Notes under the pieces: model-generated
Seen by the model: only the letters and a program-made list of their open reading frames with translations
Database searches by the model: none
Told to the model about the DNA's origin: nothing
Source of the DNA: Odiellus spinosus
Taxonomy: Eukaryota > Arthropoda > Arachnida > Opiliones > Phalangiidae
DNA: 64,000 bases
Assembly (NCBI GenBank): GCA_963920705.1
Contig: OY987226.1
Location: forward strand, 16,804,501-16,868,500
Direction of reading: 5' to 3'
Shown here: positions 35,985-48,537 of the stretch, in pieces
Layout: every line of letters starts with the position of its first letter
Numbering within the stretch: position 1 is the first letter of the stretch
Program-made: the position numbers and the translations under genes

Positions 35985-36275
35985 AATCCCCATGTCTGAA
36001 AATTCAAGCCTGTAAACTGGCGTCTCAGTGGCAAGGTTTGGGTATTGTCCTGATCGAATCGCAGGTCCCTTGTCCATAGGGAGTGTTGCGAATGGTCCGC
36101 AACGGTATGGTCCTTCTTCTTTCCCTTTCCCTTCTCCATCCGTTGCGTGGGCAATTCCCAGTCCTCATTCCTGTGTAGTTTCTCAAACCCATCTGACACT
36201 CCCATCGCGCCACACCCGGGTCGTCTTCGCGCGTCCCGCTTCGGCCACCGTCCGGGCGTAAAGACTCACGTTACA
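35985..36275 (+). other. Possible tRNA-derived SINE-like segment
   Basis: An A-box-like TGGCGTCTCAGTGG (about 36018) and a B-box-like GATCGAATC (about 36052) are spaced as in tRNA-derived promoters. They precede a GC-richer body unlike its surroundings. Target duplications and a tail were not found. Overlapping open frames on both strands have no recognisable domain. Confidence 0.3.
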
Positions 36276-36310
36276 TGGTATAATTATGATTACTTCCGAA
36301 AGATTTGATT

Positions 36311-36316
36311 TTTATT
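36311..36316 (-). terminator. Candidate poly(A) signal for RASEF
   Basis: TTTATT on the + strand reads AATAAA on the RASEF strand, about 77 bp beyond its stop codon. Confidence 0.35.
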
Positions 36317-36392
36317 TTCCACTTGTTTCTTGCAATAAAAGTCAGATTTGGTATTTAAAACAAAATTATTATTTACACAAATACAGATAAGT

Positions 36393-39300
36393 TCAACTTT
36401 TACAACATTTTCTTTTTTTGATAGTATCTTTTAGTCTTAGTGCCTTTTCTATGTTTTCGTCTTCTCTTTGTTGAAGAAGTCTAAAAAGCAAAGATTTTAA
36501 ACCTTAGCATCCATTACTGACCAATACCCAAGGAGTTAATTTAAAGCTTTATTCCCACGAAAATGTCTTTAACTATTAAGATAATTTAGAATTCATCCAT
36601 GTAGTTAGATCGTTTTAACGCGAGACGGAAGACAAAAAATAAAATAAAATAAAATAAAATAAAAAAACTGGATCAGAGGTCAAATTCGAATATTTATCTG
36701 TAGAGTTAAAGGGGTCGTAAATTTACAGTGCCTAGTCAATAGTTATCCACCCTATAATTTGACCTCCGACACATTTAATGGTATATATTATGTCCCTTCC
36801 CCGCATAGCTGAATTATGGCCATTTTATTGTTCTTCCAACTCCCTAGTTTCGTATACGCATTCAATTTCTAGGTGTGTTCCCATTTCGCCCAAATATTTC
36901 GCCCAAAATGATCTATTCCCATTTCGCCCAATTGTTAGGTTAGGTTGGGTTAGGTTAGATTATTTGAGATTGGGCGAAATTCGAATTGGGCCAAATGTTT
37001 TGGGCGAAACGGGGGTAAACCAATTTCTAAATTCTGAATCAACTCAAAACGATGATTTGATTGAAAAAGAGCGCGTGAAAATATAGGCGTTAATTACTTA
37101 CTCTGCCATAGCTCGCATCGCGTCTTCAACAGCCTCCGACGTTTTGGCACTAGTTTCGTAAAACAAAGTTCCATATTCCTAAAAATCAATAATTTATGTT
37201 GGAAGCTCTAATCAAAATAAAAACACGGAGAACTAATTTTAAATATTACGTCCGCTAGATTTTGACCATCTTTGTGTTTTATGACTCTGAAACCATCATT
37301 TACGCACAAGTCAATCTTATTACCGAGCAACATAAGAACTGTAGACTCATCCGCGCCCTCCTGCGAGTTAAACTTATAATAGGCAACGAATACAAGGAAA
37401 CAAATCTAATGAAAAAAATCGAAACAATTACCTTGACGTCGTTCATCCAGGATCTGACGCTTCTAAATGATATTTCAGAAGTCACGTCATACATCACAAT
37501 AACGCCATCAGCTTTGCGGTAATACTGCTTCGTTACGCTACGAAACCTTTAAAAGTAACGCAATAGTTACAAGGTGGAAACGATGCAACCGTTATGTGCA
37601 AACGATTCACCAGTCCCAAACAAATTATACGTTAATATCCCTGTTCTGCTTAATTTCAATCCTGAACCAGTAATAAATTGAGTTAAAAGGTTAAAATACA
37701 CGCCTTTCTTGACCAGCCGTATCCCACACTTGGACGGCAATGACGTGTCCATCCAAATTTATGGATTTGACTTGAAAATCAACTCCTGGCAAGAAAAAAA
37801 TTAAAATAAGTTTAGTATAGATTGACAACGTACTCATCTCTAAGACATTGACATTCTGAAACGAACAAATACCAATGGTAGCGCTGAAGCTTGGTCGGAA
37901 ATCATTATGGCAAAATCGATGAATGAAACTACTTTTACCAACTGAAGAGTCACCGATGAAGACCACTTTAAAGATACGTTCTGGATTTGAAGACACATCG
38001 GACAGCTAAACGGACAATCACGTTGTTAGTATCGCATAGGACACGTCATTCTTCAGAGGCGAAAGCTTGGGCTATTTCGAGAAGCAATAAAGGGCCGTGC
38101 TGATAGCGAAATGGTCGCGAAGCGGAGGCGTTTAACACCTTAATACCCGACTTACATCGCTCCTGTCACTGCCTACAGTACTGAGGTAAGAAGAATCGTC
38201 GCTTCTGGTACTGTTAACAGCGGGGAAGTACCTTAGTTTCATTTTCCATATCTCCTGAAAACCTCGATTTTTAAATAGGAACGTTTCGTAGTTTAGCACA
38301 GAAAGCCCTTTGTTTTCTTTTAAGCCCCAAAACCAATTAAGTTAGGTTTAGCTCTTCCCCTATCTATAGACTCTTTGACAAGTTGTCATATTTTCCAATA
38401 AATTGATTAAATCCTAGTCTGTACCATCGCGTAAATATAGCAGCTAAACTATCCTAATTTTTTATATAATTAAAAGAATTATGAACAAAATTCTATAACG
38501 ATAATTTAATTTCAAACTATGATTAAAGGGAGAATGCAACCTGACAACAAGTGATTTTATATCTATTCCTTCTCGTTTAAATAGGCCTAATACACCAGTA
38601 AAAAAACTACAAACAAATATTAAAATAGAAATAAAATTAAAACTTAGCTGGGAAAAAAGGCTTAGCAGGATTCATGGAGATCCCGAACTCCCCATATAAA
38701 GGCCATCGATCAATGTCATTGATCGTTAGTCCTTATATGGGGAGTTCAGGATCTTCAGGAATCCAGCTAAGCCTATTTTGATGGTAGTTTTTAATTTACT
38801 TCTAGTTTAATATTTGTTTGCAATTTTTTTACTGGTGTACTAGGCCTATTTAAACGATAAGGTTGTTGTTAGGTTGTATCCTCCAAAAAAATCATTGGGA
38901 AATATATCGGTTCTTGGTGAACTTTTACCACTGAGAGCCAACTCCCACTTTGAGATGAAAGAGAGACTGCAGCAACCCAGGTTGTCAGACAGAAAAATAA
39001 ATATGGCCCGGTTTTATTGTAAAAAAGGTCGATACTGGCCATTTGTACCTTTTTCACAATGAAAAAGGAGCAAAAATTGGGCGCCGCTATGGCTGGAGCC
39101 AGAAGGGTTACCAGTCATTTGGCTCTCCATGATTACACGCGCAAAGTAATTTTATATCAAGTGTTCTGTGTTCATGCGAGTTGGCAACGACTAAATTCTT
39201 CTTTATTCGGGTTTAACATTGTGTCAATCCGAAACAGCTATATACCTCTAAGGCCAATTTGTTCTTGCCAACAGTCGAGTATATAATAATTAAACGACGT

Positions 39301-41683
39301 ATTGGCAAATTTTTTTATAGCATATGTTAATTATGATAGAAATGAATTAGACCGACCTGAGTATCTCCATCCGTGTCCGAATAAACGGTGCGTTTCACCT
39401 TCCACTGACCCTAGATTATTTAATAAAATATCCCAAGGATTAACCAATTTTTAGATCGGCCATTGAGTATGGATCGAACATGCCAAGAATCCATAGAATC
39501 AAGCCCAAACATTACTGGACGGTGTCATGAAGTAATATTTTTCAGTTTGAAAAATTGACTAAGGCCTAAATGCTCCTATATTTTAGAAAATTGAATTTCT
39601 CAGATTCATGAGAGTGAGAAAAAAGTGTTAAATATTATTTTAAAACAACTCTCTAACGCTATAGACTGATTTTATAGCATTATACGTATAAAATAGGAGC
39701 AAGCAATTCTCGCGAGAAGCGTAACATCATGGCCAGGACCAGGTGATTCTCGCGTACTTATATGGGTTCTTGTCCATTCTCAATGGCATTAAACACAACT
39801 GATAGAAGAATATTTTTGAACTGACTTTGCCCATTGGACTTCCGTTTAATGGAATTTCAGTAAAATGCAAAGGAGAAACTGATCGATAATTCGGCGATAC
39901 TCTACCGGACAAAGGAGAACTCTGCCTCGTGTTATTGCTTTGAGACACCGAACTGTAAATGTACGAAGGCCAATTGATATAAAGTAAAAAAATATATACT
40001 CGCCACAAGATTAGGATTCGCTGTACGGGAATAAATTGTTTACCGAACCTCTTATTTAATCGTTTATCGTTCCAGTTTCCGCTCCCCGTACTTCCGCTTC
40101 CGCTAGCCATAGAATTGCATTCGCTTTTCTCGTCCAAGGAAAAAGGGGGAGAGTTACCATTGACGGGTGGAAAATAAGTGTCGTCAACTTCGTAGTCAAC
40201 GGCGTTGTTGCGTAGGAATGGATTGAACTTGTAGAAAGAGTTACCCTCTTTCGGAAGTGGTACTGGCCTGTGGTTAGAAAAATATGACAAATTTAAGAGT
40301 AGACAAATATTTCTATACATTAAGTATTTCACTACTAACAGATGTATCAAACCTCCCTTATTCGGAATAAATATGTATATAACATATTTATAATATAATT
40401 TTTTTAAACCTATATAGTCAAATCTTCCGGTTTTGTAGCTATCTCACGTAGATTTTCAAATATGTATATAACATATTTATAATATAATTTTTTTAAACCT
40501 ATATAGTCAAATCTTCCGGTTTTGTAGCTTTCTCACGTAGTTTTTCGATTTCAATTGGGCATTTAACTAATAACCTCACGATCAAATGGCGTGAACTCGA
40601 TAGGTCGTGCCACCAAAGCCGTTTTTAAATAATTCTGTTCAGTTCATTTTCCACCTCTTTATTTTAGACTTGAATTTTGTTATTAAAGAAAATGAAATTG
40701 CATTACACTTGATGATCGGCCCATAACATTGAATGCTGGCGCGTTCATTGAATGATCGGCCCATAACATGGAAAGCTGGTGCGTTCAATGAATAAATACT
40801 GCGTTGCGTTCCACGTGAAACTATTTTGCGTCCATTTTTGAGTCAAATGCATATAACGCCGCGTTTATGACCTGGGCTTTAAATTCGCGGGCTTGGAGCC
40901 ATATCAAATTGACAAGGATTCAAGGGTCAGATTGCATGTCTACTTTCTCATTGTCAAAATCTGTCACTCCCGGTTAGAGTGGCAATGTATCATTTTGACG
41001 TCATTAGAATTTCGCCACCAAATTAAAATAGTATGCCAAAATGTCGATTTCATTTTCCCGACTACCAAAGTAATAAATTATATTTTGATGGGATTTTCAC
41101 TTTGGGATGGAGAATATTTCGTTAATATTAAAGGATTTTTTAAAAACCAAAATTGTAAGTCTGCCCTTTTTTCGAAAAACAAGTTTGTAGACATCTTTAT
41201 TCGAGAAAGTAACTTACAGAGATAACTCTTCAATGTAGTCGCTCATAGTACTGCCCCTTCTTAAGTCTGGAGCCGACCGATTTGGTGGAGGGTGTGGAGG
41301 AATTGTGGGTTCATGAATTTCTGGGTCGGAATTCATCGAAGATGGTCGGCTACCTTTGATGGATGGAATTCTTTCAAAGTCAAGAGCTTGAATACCCTAA
41401 AGTTGGAATCGTATATAATTTGGGAATACATTTTGGACAAAAAATTCTTTTGGGTCCGGTAACTCACTTGGCCATTTAGAATGAGACAATCTTGCTCATC
41501 TAGTAATTGTTTATTGACACTCCTGTGTTGAAGAGATTTTATTCGAGACGGTATGAGCGTTTTTAAAGAATAAATCTAACCTGAGCATATCGAGTTGTTT
41601 GACTAGACCTTCCCTCTCCAAGGCGATGCCTTCGGAGACTTTGAGAACGGTTCTGTTAGCGTAGAAATAACACTTATGTATTC

Positions 41684-41716
<33 letters not shown>

Positions 41717-44700
41717 GAGTGCAGTAATTGTAATTACTAATTACTTTAATCGATATCTCTTCTCGCTGATATCGTTCTGTCTCAGGATATCAAGATTCTT
41801 TTGCATTTCGTTTAACATTTGTTCCGACTGGAAAAGACGTTTCTCCAATTCGTTGCGTTCCTGAGAAAAATTCAATCCAATAGTTAGGTTTTAGTTACCT
41901 AAAGCGTAGAGATAGGTGTTATTAATCACGTACCTTTTCAAGTTTGGCGTTTTTCTGTTTTGCCTCACTTTCGAGAACATTAAGATTCTTGAATTCAGAT
42001 TCCATCTAATCAAAAAGAAACTTCAATTTCAAATATTTTAACATTGATTTGAACCATAAGTGGATAATTTCTGGTTGGTGTCGTATAGACAATTTGAATT
42101 ACAAACGCTCCCCATGAGCAAAGAATGTCGATACAACATATACTTAAAGCGATTTGACTGCTAAATGAAGTTTCACAGGCCAAACTCCTTAAAATGGGCG
42201 CAAAAAACGAGCAATTCTAATAAAAAGGATCATGTTGAATATTGTAGCCAGCGATTTCTTTCTTGAAACGAAATAGTGCCCTTTTATACAGCGAGAGAAA
42301 CATCTTTTTTTACTCTGTCGGTCCTGCAGAATGTGGTAATATCCCTAAATTATAAACTTGAACGTCTCCCATTGGCTTTAATCTGTTTCCCGGGAAAATA
42401 ATGTTTTATATGTCTTTTTAGCCCTCAGAATCTAATGCACTGAGCCTCCGCGGTGCGTCGCGTATACCGAATTTTTCCAAGGACGTGGAAGAAATTGCTG
42501 GTTATATTATTCGAATACGACAGTTTAACCTATAAAATTCTAATAAAATGAATAAAAAATGGCGATCCTGAATCTTATTCCTACCTGATTTTGCCTGCTG
42601 ACTAGTTCCTGAAGTTGCGTATTTTTTTCTTGTAATTCTATCTCCAATTCTTCCCGTTTTTTGCGTTCTTTGGTTCGTTCTTCCGTCAAGAGATCGGTTC
42701 TGTCGTTTTCCATCAACTGTTCCATTTCTTCATACAATCGGCGTACCTGTTCGTCGTGGACACTGGAACGGCTATGTTCAAATATTTAAAAGTTATGAAT
42801 AAATTCGATGACACTCAGACCAAGGCTTAAGTCTTTTGTTTTCAAAAAGTTTTGGTTAAGTTGACAATAAAGCTACGTTCACACTAGAGACTTTGATTTT
42901 AATTTAGAGTGCTATTAAAAAACCTAATATTCAAAATTTTACACCCTTGGGTTGACTAGTTCAAAAGAAATTTTGAATTAAAATGTGAAAAATTTATAAA
43001 TTCAATTTTTAAAACGAAAGGTAGCAATTTCTAAAGTTTTATACCAACAAAAATGAAACCGCTCGAAAGCAACCCTGTATCTCTTGTCAGAAGGAAGCTT
43101 TAGTCAAGCGAATAAAGTCTGTCAGAGATATCACCTCTTCAAGACTGTCTCCAATTGAGAAAAATCGTTCCTAGTCTTCCTAAGTTCGGTTATGACTTGT
43201 CCGAGAAAACCCTCGAACTGGGCCACCATATCTCTATCGTCTTTCTTCAAGGAACGCCAAATGTTTTTCATTTCGTCGTTATCGCTGCAAATTAAAACCA
43301 AGATTCAAATCCCGAAGTTCATTCTAAACAACCTGGTCTACAATGGATAAATAATATTACTCTTGAAAAAGATCTTGAGCGCCCAGATTTTCGAGCATAG
43401 CGTAGAACTGTTCGTCCTCACTCTCTTCGATCACCATGTCTACCGAATTGGACAGACACGAAGAGTAGCGACGCAAATCCATCACGGGTTCTTCAACAAC
43501 CACTTTAGCTTTCTTCTCGGGGGACAAACTTAGAGTGTCGACGCCAGTAAACATGCCTGCCGATCGGAAAATATTTACAATAGAATTATATCAGATAAAG
43601 ATTTCATCAGTGACGAAGCTAAAGGTCCTTCTTTCCCATCAAAGAAACGAAATGGTGATAAACGGGTCTGTGTAATTTGGAACTCGTTGAACACTCTTAC
43701 GTGATGAATTCGAAAACGCGTTTAAAATTCAGAGGAAACAGGGTTTGATAAGAAATTAGCTAATTAGCAATGGCAATATTTTTAAAATTAAAGTTAATTT
43801 TTTCTTCATAAGACCATGAGCGTTTTTCGTTTTAATTCTAATTTATTTTATTTACGAAATTATATGTAAATTGGGTTGGTATTGAGGTTAATATTTACAT
43901 ATTCGTAATATATTACGTTGGTATGATTAAAGGTCAGTGAAAGCGTGGAAGGGAATCTATTTTTTTTTTTTTTGGTTGAAGAACACACCAGTTTGCGAGT
44001 GATTTGATCTGTCACGTGACAGGTTTCAGCTTTCACTAGCCAAAATGAAATGAAACCAAATCCAGGAATTTTTTTCCATCCCCTTAAAATAGGGTCTAAG
44101 TAAAGCTTGAATATTACCAGAAAAATATGAGAATGGGACCGGAAGAAGTCAGAACAGAATTTCACAAGAAACCTCATTGTTAAATATTTTCCTCCTCGGT
44201 AGCCATAGATAATATATTTGTTTATTCTAACACTATTAATAATGAACACGTATCAATAGATAAAGATGAATAACAAGTTCAGTTCAGGTATCCCCCCCCC
44301 CCCCCACAATAAAGTTCCTATTAAAGCAGAGAGGGTCAATCGCGCGAAAGCGAAGGCACGCATACCTTTCAAGTAGGCGTTCATAAGCATCCTATCATGT
44401 CAAACAGTTGGCAAGGTAGGAACTATCACGCACGAGGTTTTGTTAGTTTCTACTTTTGCCACTGTCTGCCATTAGGAGACGCTTATGAAAGTCAGTTTTT
44501 GTTACTAATTGTCCATTGTAAATTATCCAATTTATTTTATTGCTCTGATTTTAAACGGTGCACGCTCGGTGTGGCAATCAATAAACATCTAAACTTATAA
44601 GTTTCATATTCTCTAAGTGAAAATATATGAGATTGTATTTTGGGAACCCTGACGCCACGTATCTTTCGTCTTCCCTTTACCGGAATTAATAACTTAATAA

Positions 44701-45053
44701 AAACTAAAATGTTGTCGCTTTAACGAAGATAAGATTAATCTAATCAAACGTTAACGCGGTACTAGTATAAAAACATAAAGGATAAGACAAAAGAACATAC
44801 CGAACCCTTCCGTAAATTCCTCGAGAGTAAGATAGCCGTTGGAATCTTCATCTAGAGTATCGAAAACTTCTTCCAATTGTTCCGGTGACAGAGCCAACTC
44901 CTCTTGAAGCCTTTGCATGTCCCGTTTCGTGATAAAACCTTTCCCTTCCTTGTCGCATAGTTCGTAGAGTTCGTGAGCTTTCGCCACCAAAACTTCCTTC
45001 ATTTCGTCCGACTCCACTTGGTCATCTCGTTTCTCCGATACTTGAGAATTCAT
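36393..45053 (-). CDS. RASEF: RASEF/Rab45-like GTPase with EF-hands and coiled coil, 19 coding exons
   Basis: Exons in transcription order: 45053-44801, 43556-43361, 43284-43135, 42762-42585, 42005-41934, 41860-41745, 41652-41581, 41522-41468, 41396-41218, 40267-40049, 39952-39826, 39410-39357, 38254-38156, 38005-37873, 37785-37704, 37546-37432, 37360-37250, 37178-37102, 36480-36393; 791 aa, all phases consistent. Two EF-hand loops lie at residues 34-45 ([12 protein letters not shown]) and 68-79 ([12 protein letters not shown]). Residues about 150-365 are a charged coiled coil, and 365-590 a Ser/Pro-rich linker. The Rab domain follows, with P-loop GDSSVGKSS (608-616), WDTAGQE (655-661), NKID (714-717) and SAK (747-749). 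The CCKS tail suits geranylgeranylation, hence membrane trafficking. The 37704 exon ends at an AG|GC donor, a likely GC-AG intron. The 40049 donor (gttcgg) is weak and was chosen for phase. Confidence 0.92.
36878..37016. mobile_element. Inverted-repeat element with TTAGG-type loop (RASEF intron)
   Basis: The arms CCCATTTCGCCCAA and TTTCGCCCAAAA are matched by TTGGGC and TTTTGGGCGAAACGGGGG on the other side. The loop at 36935-36959 contains TTAGG TTAGG TTGGG TTAGG. It lies in the last RASEF intron (36481-37101). Confidence 0.5.
38527..38886. mobile_element. TTAA-flanked inverted-repeat (MITE-like) element, copy A
   Basis: The left end AGGGAGAATGCAACCTGACA follows TTAA; the right end AGGTTGTATCCTCC is a diverged reverse complement. 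Internal arms are also inverted (TTCATGGAGATCC...GGATCTTCAGGAA, and GAACTCCCCATATAAAGG...CTTATATGGGGAGTTC) around a hairpin tip near 38700-38735. It lies in the RASEF intron between the 39357 and 38254 exons and encodes no protein. Confidence 0.7.
40373..40542. repeat. About 80-bp direct tandem duplication in RASEF intron
   Basis: Two nearly identical copies run from AATATGTATATAACATATTT through CTTCCGGTTTTGTAGCT to CTCACGTAG, differing at a few bases. A second duplication, GATCGGCCCATAACAT with its 3' flank, occurs twice at about 40712-40795. Confidence 0.8.
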
Positions 45054-45314
45054 CTCAGGTCGAGGGTACTAATAGCCAAGTACATGGATTTCCGCCTTCA
45101 TGGTATAATCTGCGAAAACAACCATTTCAAAAATATATCTTTAAATAAAAGTTCACACGGAAGAAACCTAACGAGTTAACTATTAAATTGTACTTTATTT
45201 GACGAAATGTATGTAGATTTAATTGATAATTGTTTTATATTTAAACAAATAAAACTGTTACAATATTTAAAGGAGGGCTGGCAACTCATTCCCAAATTCG
45301 CAGATCCAGAGCTC

Positions 45315-45670
45315 AAAGGGAGAATGCAACCTAACAATCAATTTGTTATTGTTAAAGCAGGCCTAATCGAAGAAATAAATTTAAAACTTACCCAGAAAAT
45401 AGGCTTAGCTGGATTCATGGAGATCCTGAATTTCCTCGCATTTATGGGTCAGTGACCAATGAACAAATGCCCGTCGTTAAGGCGAGATCTCCGTGAGTCT
45501 TCCAATGACATTCGATTGGTCGCTGACCCATCAATGCGAAGAAATTCAGGATCTCAATGAATCCAGCTAAGACTATTTTCATAGTAAGATTTAAATTTAT
45601 TTCTAGTTGAATATAAGCTGGTAAAAAAATTTTACTGGAGGATTAAGCTAATTTTAACGATAAGGAATCG
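45315..45670. mobile_element. MITE-like element of the TTAA family, copy B (right end decayed)
   Basis: It begins AAGGGAGAATGCAACCTAAC as in copy A and shares internal TAGGCTTAGCTGGATTCATG with an inverted partner AATCCAGCTAAG. The right terminus has lost the GGTTGCATTCTCCC end. The flank is GAGCTC rather than TTAA. It lies just upstream of RASEF exon 1. Confidence 0.6.
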
Positions 45671-45675
45671 AAGTG

Positions 45676-47217
45676 ACTCCTAAAGTAATTTAAGTAAATG
45701 TGTAAAACTTACAAGTCGCACGCCTTTGAAAAAATAAAGCTAGCTGGATCTACAAATCGCGCAAAAATTTGGCCACACTCCTTTTCTAAATTTTTCTCTC
45801 TAACAATCCTAGGTCAAAACTCGAATTTCAATTTCTATTCTCGTGAGAAAACGATTCATTAGTTTTGAATGTAATTTTTTCATGACACTTTTTATAGAAT
45901 ACTATAAGTATTTCAAGAGGTTTCAATTAACAATATTTTTCTGACCGTCTCTCTTAGAATTTGTTAAATTAGAACGGTATAGTGAAGGTTTCTTTGTAAG
46001 TTCCAATTAAAAAAGTCACCGTGGTAAATAATAGAAGATCCAACACACTATACACTTACAAAAATTATTCGAAAATTCCCATTAAAAATTCTTAATTTTA
46101 CTTTATGACTGCATCACGTAGGGTACACGTATAAAGATCTTCAATTAATTCTTGCGTAATTAGAAATATCTAAACAATGTAGATAAATATAATAAAAACA
46201 CTACCTTAAAATTCATACCGTTACGTTCACAGATTCCAAATACTTTGTAATTTCTCTGCGCAAGTTTAAAAATAAATAACTGGAAAATTTTCTTGGACTT
46301 TTATGTTGGATGAGACTTATTAAGAGTTAAAAAACTTGAATAAATTGAAGTAAAAAGTTGTAATTGGCCGAATGCCAAGTTTGAAAACCTTTCAAATTCT
46401 TTTTCCTCCTTCGAATATAGAGGTAAAAAAATATTTAAAAACTCGTCGCGCACAATGGTTCGTATTAGATTTAGGGTTATTGAAGGTTTTTCCCAGAGAC
46501 TTTAGGTCTAAACCAGCTATAGCTTCCTACCTAGGTACTTAATTCACTTACTCGCGCTTCGAAACACTCTCCGCGTAGATGCAAAACTAATATATTTACA
46601 ACACGAAATTTATGTCTCTTACGACCTCGTTTTCATTGGCCTCTGTTTCAAATACAATTGTGCATGAAGAACTGAACCTTGAATACATATTGTTTTTATT
46701 ACTTATTAGCAAATTCATTTTATTAATTCAATATGATTTTAGTTAACTGAGTTCAAATTAGTTTTCAATTACGATCAAAACTTCGTGAATAATTGGCTCC
46801 TTCAAAATTAACAACATATATATAATTCTATATGTACGCATGACAGTCATTCAGGATATGATAAAGATTACCAATGGCTATAATTAATTGGGTAATCGAT
46901 GTACAGAAGGTTTGTACTTCCAGTGATTCGTATTAGAACCTATAGTTTTTTTCCTCGTATGGCAACTACCCCTTTTCTTTAGTGTTTAAGCCGACATAAC
47001 AGTCAATAATAGCGTAAGGAAATAACCAAAACCGGATGTAAAATTGAGTGTCATCCTTGTAAATAGCCTTGGCAAAGGTGTAACCTTCTACACCACAATA
47101 CTCTCTATGTTGTTAATCTAGCTAGAATCTATATGACTCATGAATATATAAGTTAAAAAACCATACAATATTATCTAGTTCAAGTTGATGTACACTGTTT
47201 ATTGGGTTGACGCGTTT
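45676..47217. other. Gene-free intergenic DNA
   Basis: AT-rich. No open frame with protein-like content, no RNA gene and no repeat ends were recognised. It may hold regulatory DNA upstream of RASEF. Confidence 0.5.
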
Positions 47218-47221
47218 TTAA

Positions 47222-47437
47222 AGGGAGAATGCAACCAATGAGAAAAGTCCCGTCGTTAAAGTGAGATCTTCGTGAGACTTCCAAAAACATAAATTCAGGA
47301 TCTTCATGAATCCAATTAAGTTTATTTTACGGGTAATATTCAAATTTATTTCTAGCTTAATATTTGTCTGTAGATTTTTCTAATGGTGGATTAGGCGTAT
47401 GGGAACCGATAAAAATTTGTTAGGTTGCATTCTCCCT
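47222..47437. mobile_element. TTAA-flanked MITE, copy C (short, intact ends)
   Basis: It lies between TTAA (47218-47221) and TTAA (47438-47441). The ends AGGGAGAATGCAACC and GGTTGCATTCTCCCT are reverse complements, apart from one extra internal base context. Length 216 bp, non-coding. The intact ends and flanks define the family's termini. Confidence 0.8.
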
Positions 47438-47441
47438 TTAA

Positions 47442-47640
47442 AACGTCAAAAATACACAAATGTTTACGGTTGATAACGTTGAATGTATTAGAAACGTGAA
47501 ACTTTCTGGATTTAGTACTTCACGAAAGAGACGGCTTGGAAATTATAACCATAGAACGGACCAGAGACCCAGAATGCGCAGGAATTTATTATTGACTATT
47601 AACTAATGGCGATCATTGTGCACGATAACGTAGTTTGGGC

Positions 47641-47679
<39 letters not shown>

Positions 47680-48537
47680 CGAAGACTATAAGCTTAGTGG
47701 GCGGATCAGCGAATTTCAAAACAATGTTTCTTAAAACCTCGGTTCCTTTTAAATTTTATCTAACTTAACCTTACCTAATCAAAAGGTCGTTGTCAAAAAG
47801 CTCTGTTTTACAAACGCTGTATTGCGAAACAGCATTTTATTGTTACAGGATTTTATAATATTTATTTTGAATGTTTTTGAAAGATCTTTTCGAAAATAAT
47901 ACTTGTGTACCATTTGATTTTTATGAAAAATTGATGACACTGTCACTTAAAAGGGCTCACTGTACGGTGTACGATAGATTTCCATCATTTAATTAAATTT
48001 AAAAATTTTGTGTAATAAACTTCGTAAAGTTTCGCGTAAGAGATCAAAGGTCAAATTACGTTTGATAGAAAGAATATGGTGGGGGTGGGTGAGTTACATG
48101 ACAGGTGGGGTGCCGGAACCATCTCTTCAAATTAACTTCAACCCAAGAGATATATTTATACCAAGATAAGAATTCGAAAGACTGTTTTCTGCCACTTCAT
48201 ATATATCTAGTTTAATTATCCTCGTCATACGCGGGATTCCTCTTATCAGCATATAGGATAATTCGTTTCCACGGATACCAAGTTTAAGGAGGACCTAGTA
48301 ACTCGGGAAAATTGTTTCCATCGATGGATACTAAGTGATATCTAGAAGCTTTTTATGCGCCTATAAGAAAAAGGGGATACAGCTTATGTCTTTGATACCA
48401 TCATAGTGTACTTTGCATCCCCTCCAAAATTGGCCAGTTTCATCTTCTCAATCTCTAACATGCAGAATGCAGTATAAATGTACTTGGGAGTGCTAATGTG
48501 TAGTTTACAGTAGGAAGTTTAGGAACCTAGTAATTCG
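47442..48537. other. Gene-free intergenic DNA with a long T tract
   Basis: It contains an uninterrupted T run of about 33 bases at 47642-47674. No coding or structured feature was recognised. Confidence 0.5.

Noticed and set aside
35981-36261. Three overlapping open frames of 62-77 codons on both strands
   Set aside because: They fall in a probable SINE-like segment and have no family resemblance.
38240-38254. ATG at 38242 as an alternative start for a short Rab-only RASEF isoform
   Set aside because: A good acceptor (TTTTCAG) at 38255 joins in phase from the previous exon, so a normal internal exon is the simpler reading; an alternative promoter has no direct support.
44397-44600. 67-codon plus-strand frame, and 43860-44249 minus-strand frame of 129 codons
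   Set aside because: Both lie inside the first RASEF intron, with no exon-like splice signals or domain content.
47642-47674. Long T tract as a transposon tail
   Set aside because: No element body or target duplication could be found beside it; similar homopolymers (7319, 41690, 56344) are scattered through the window.
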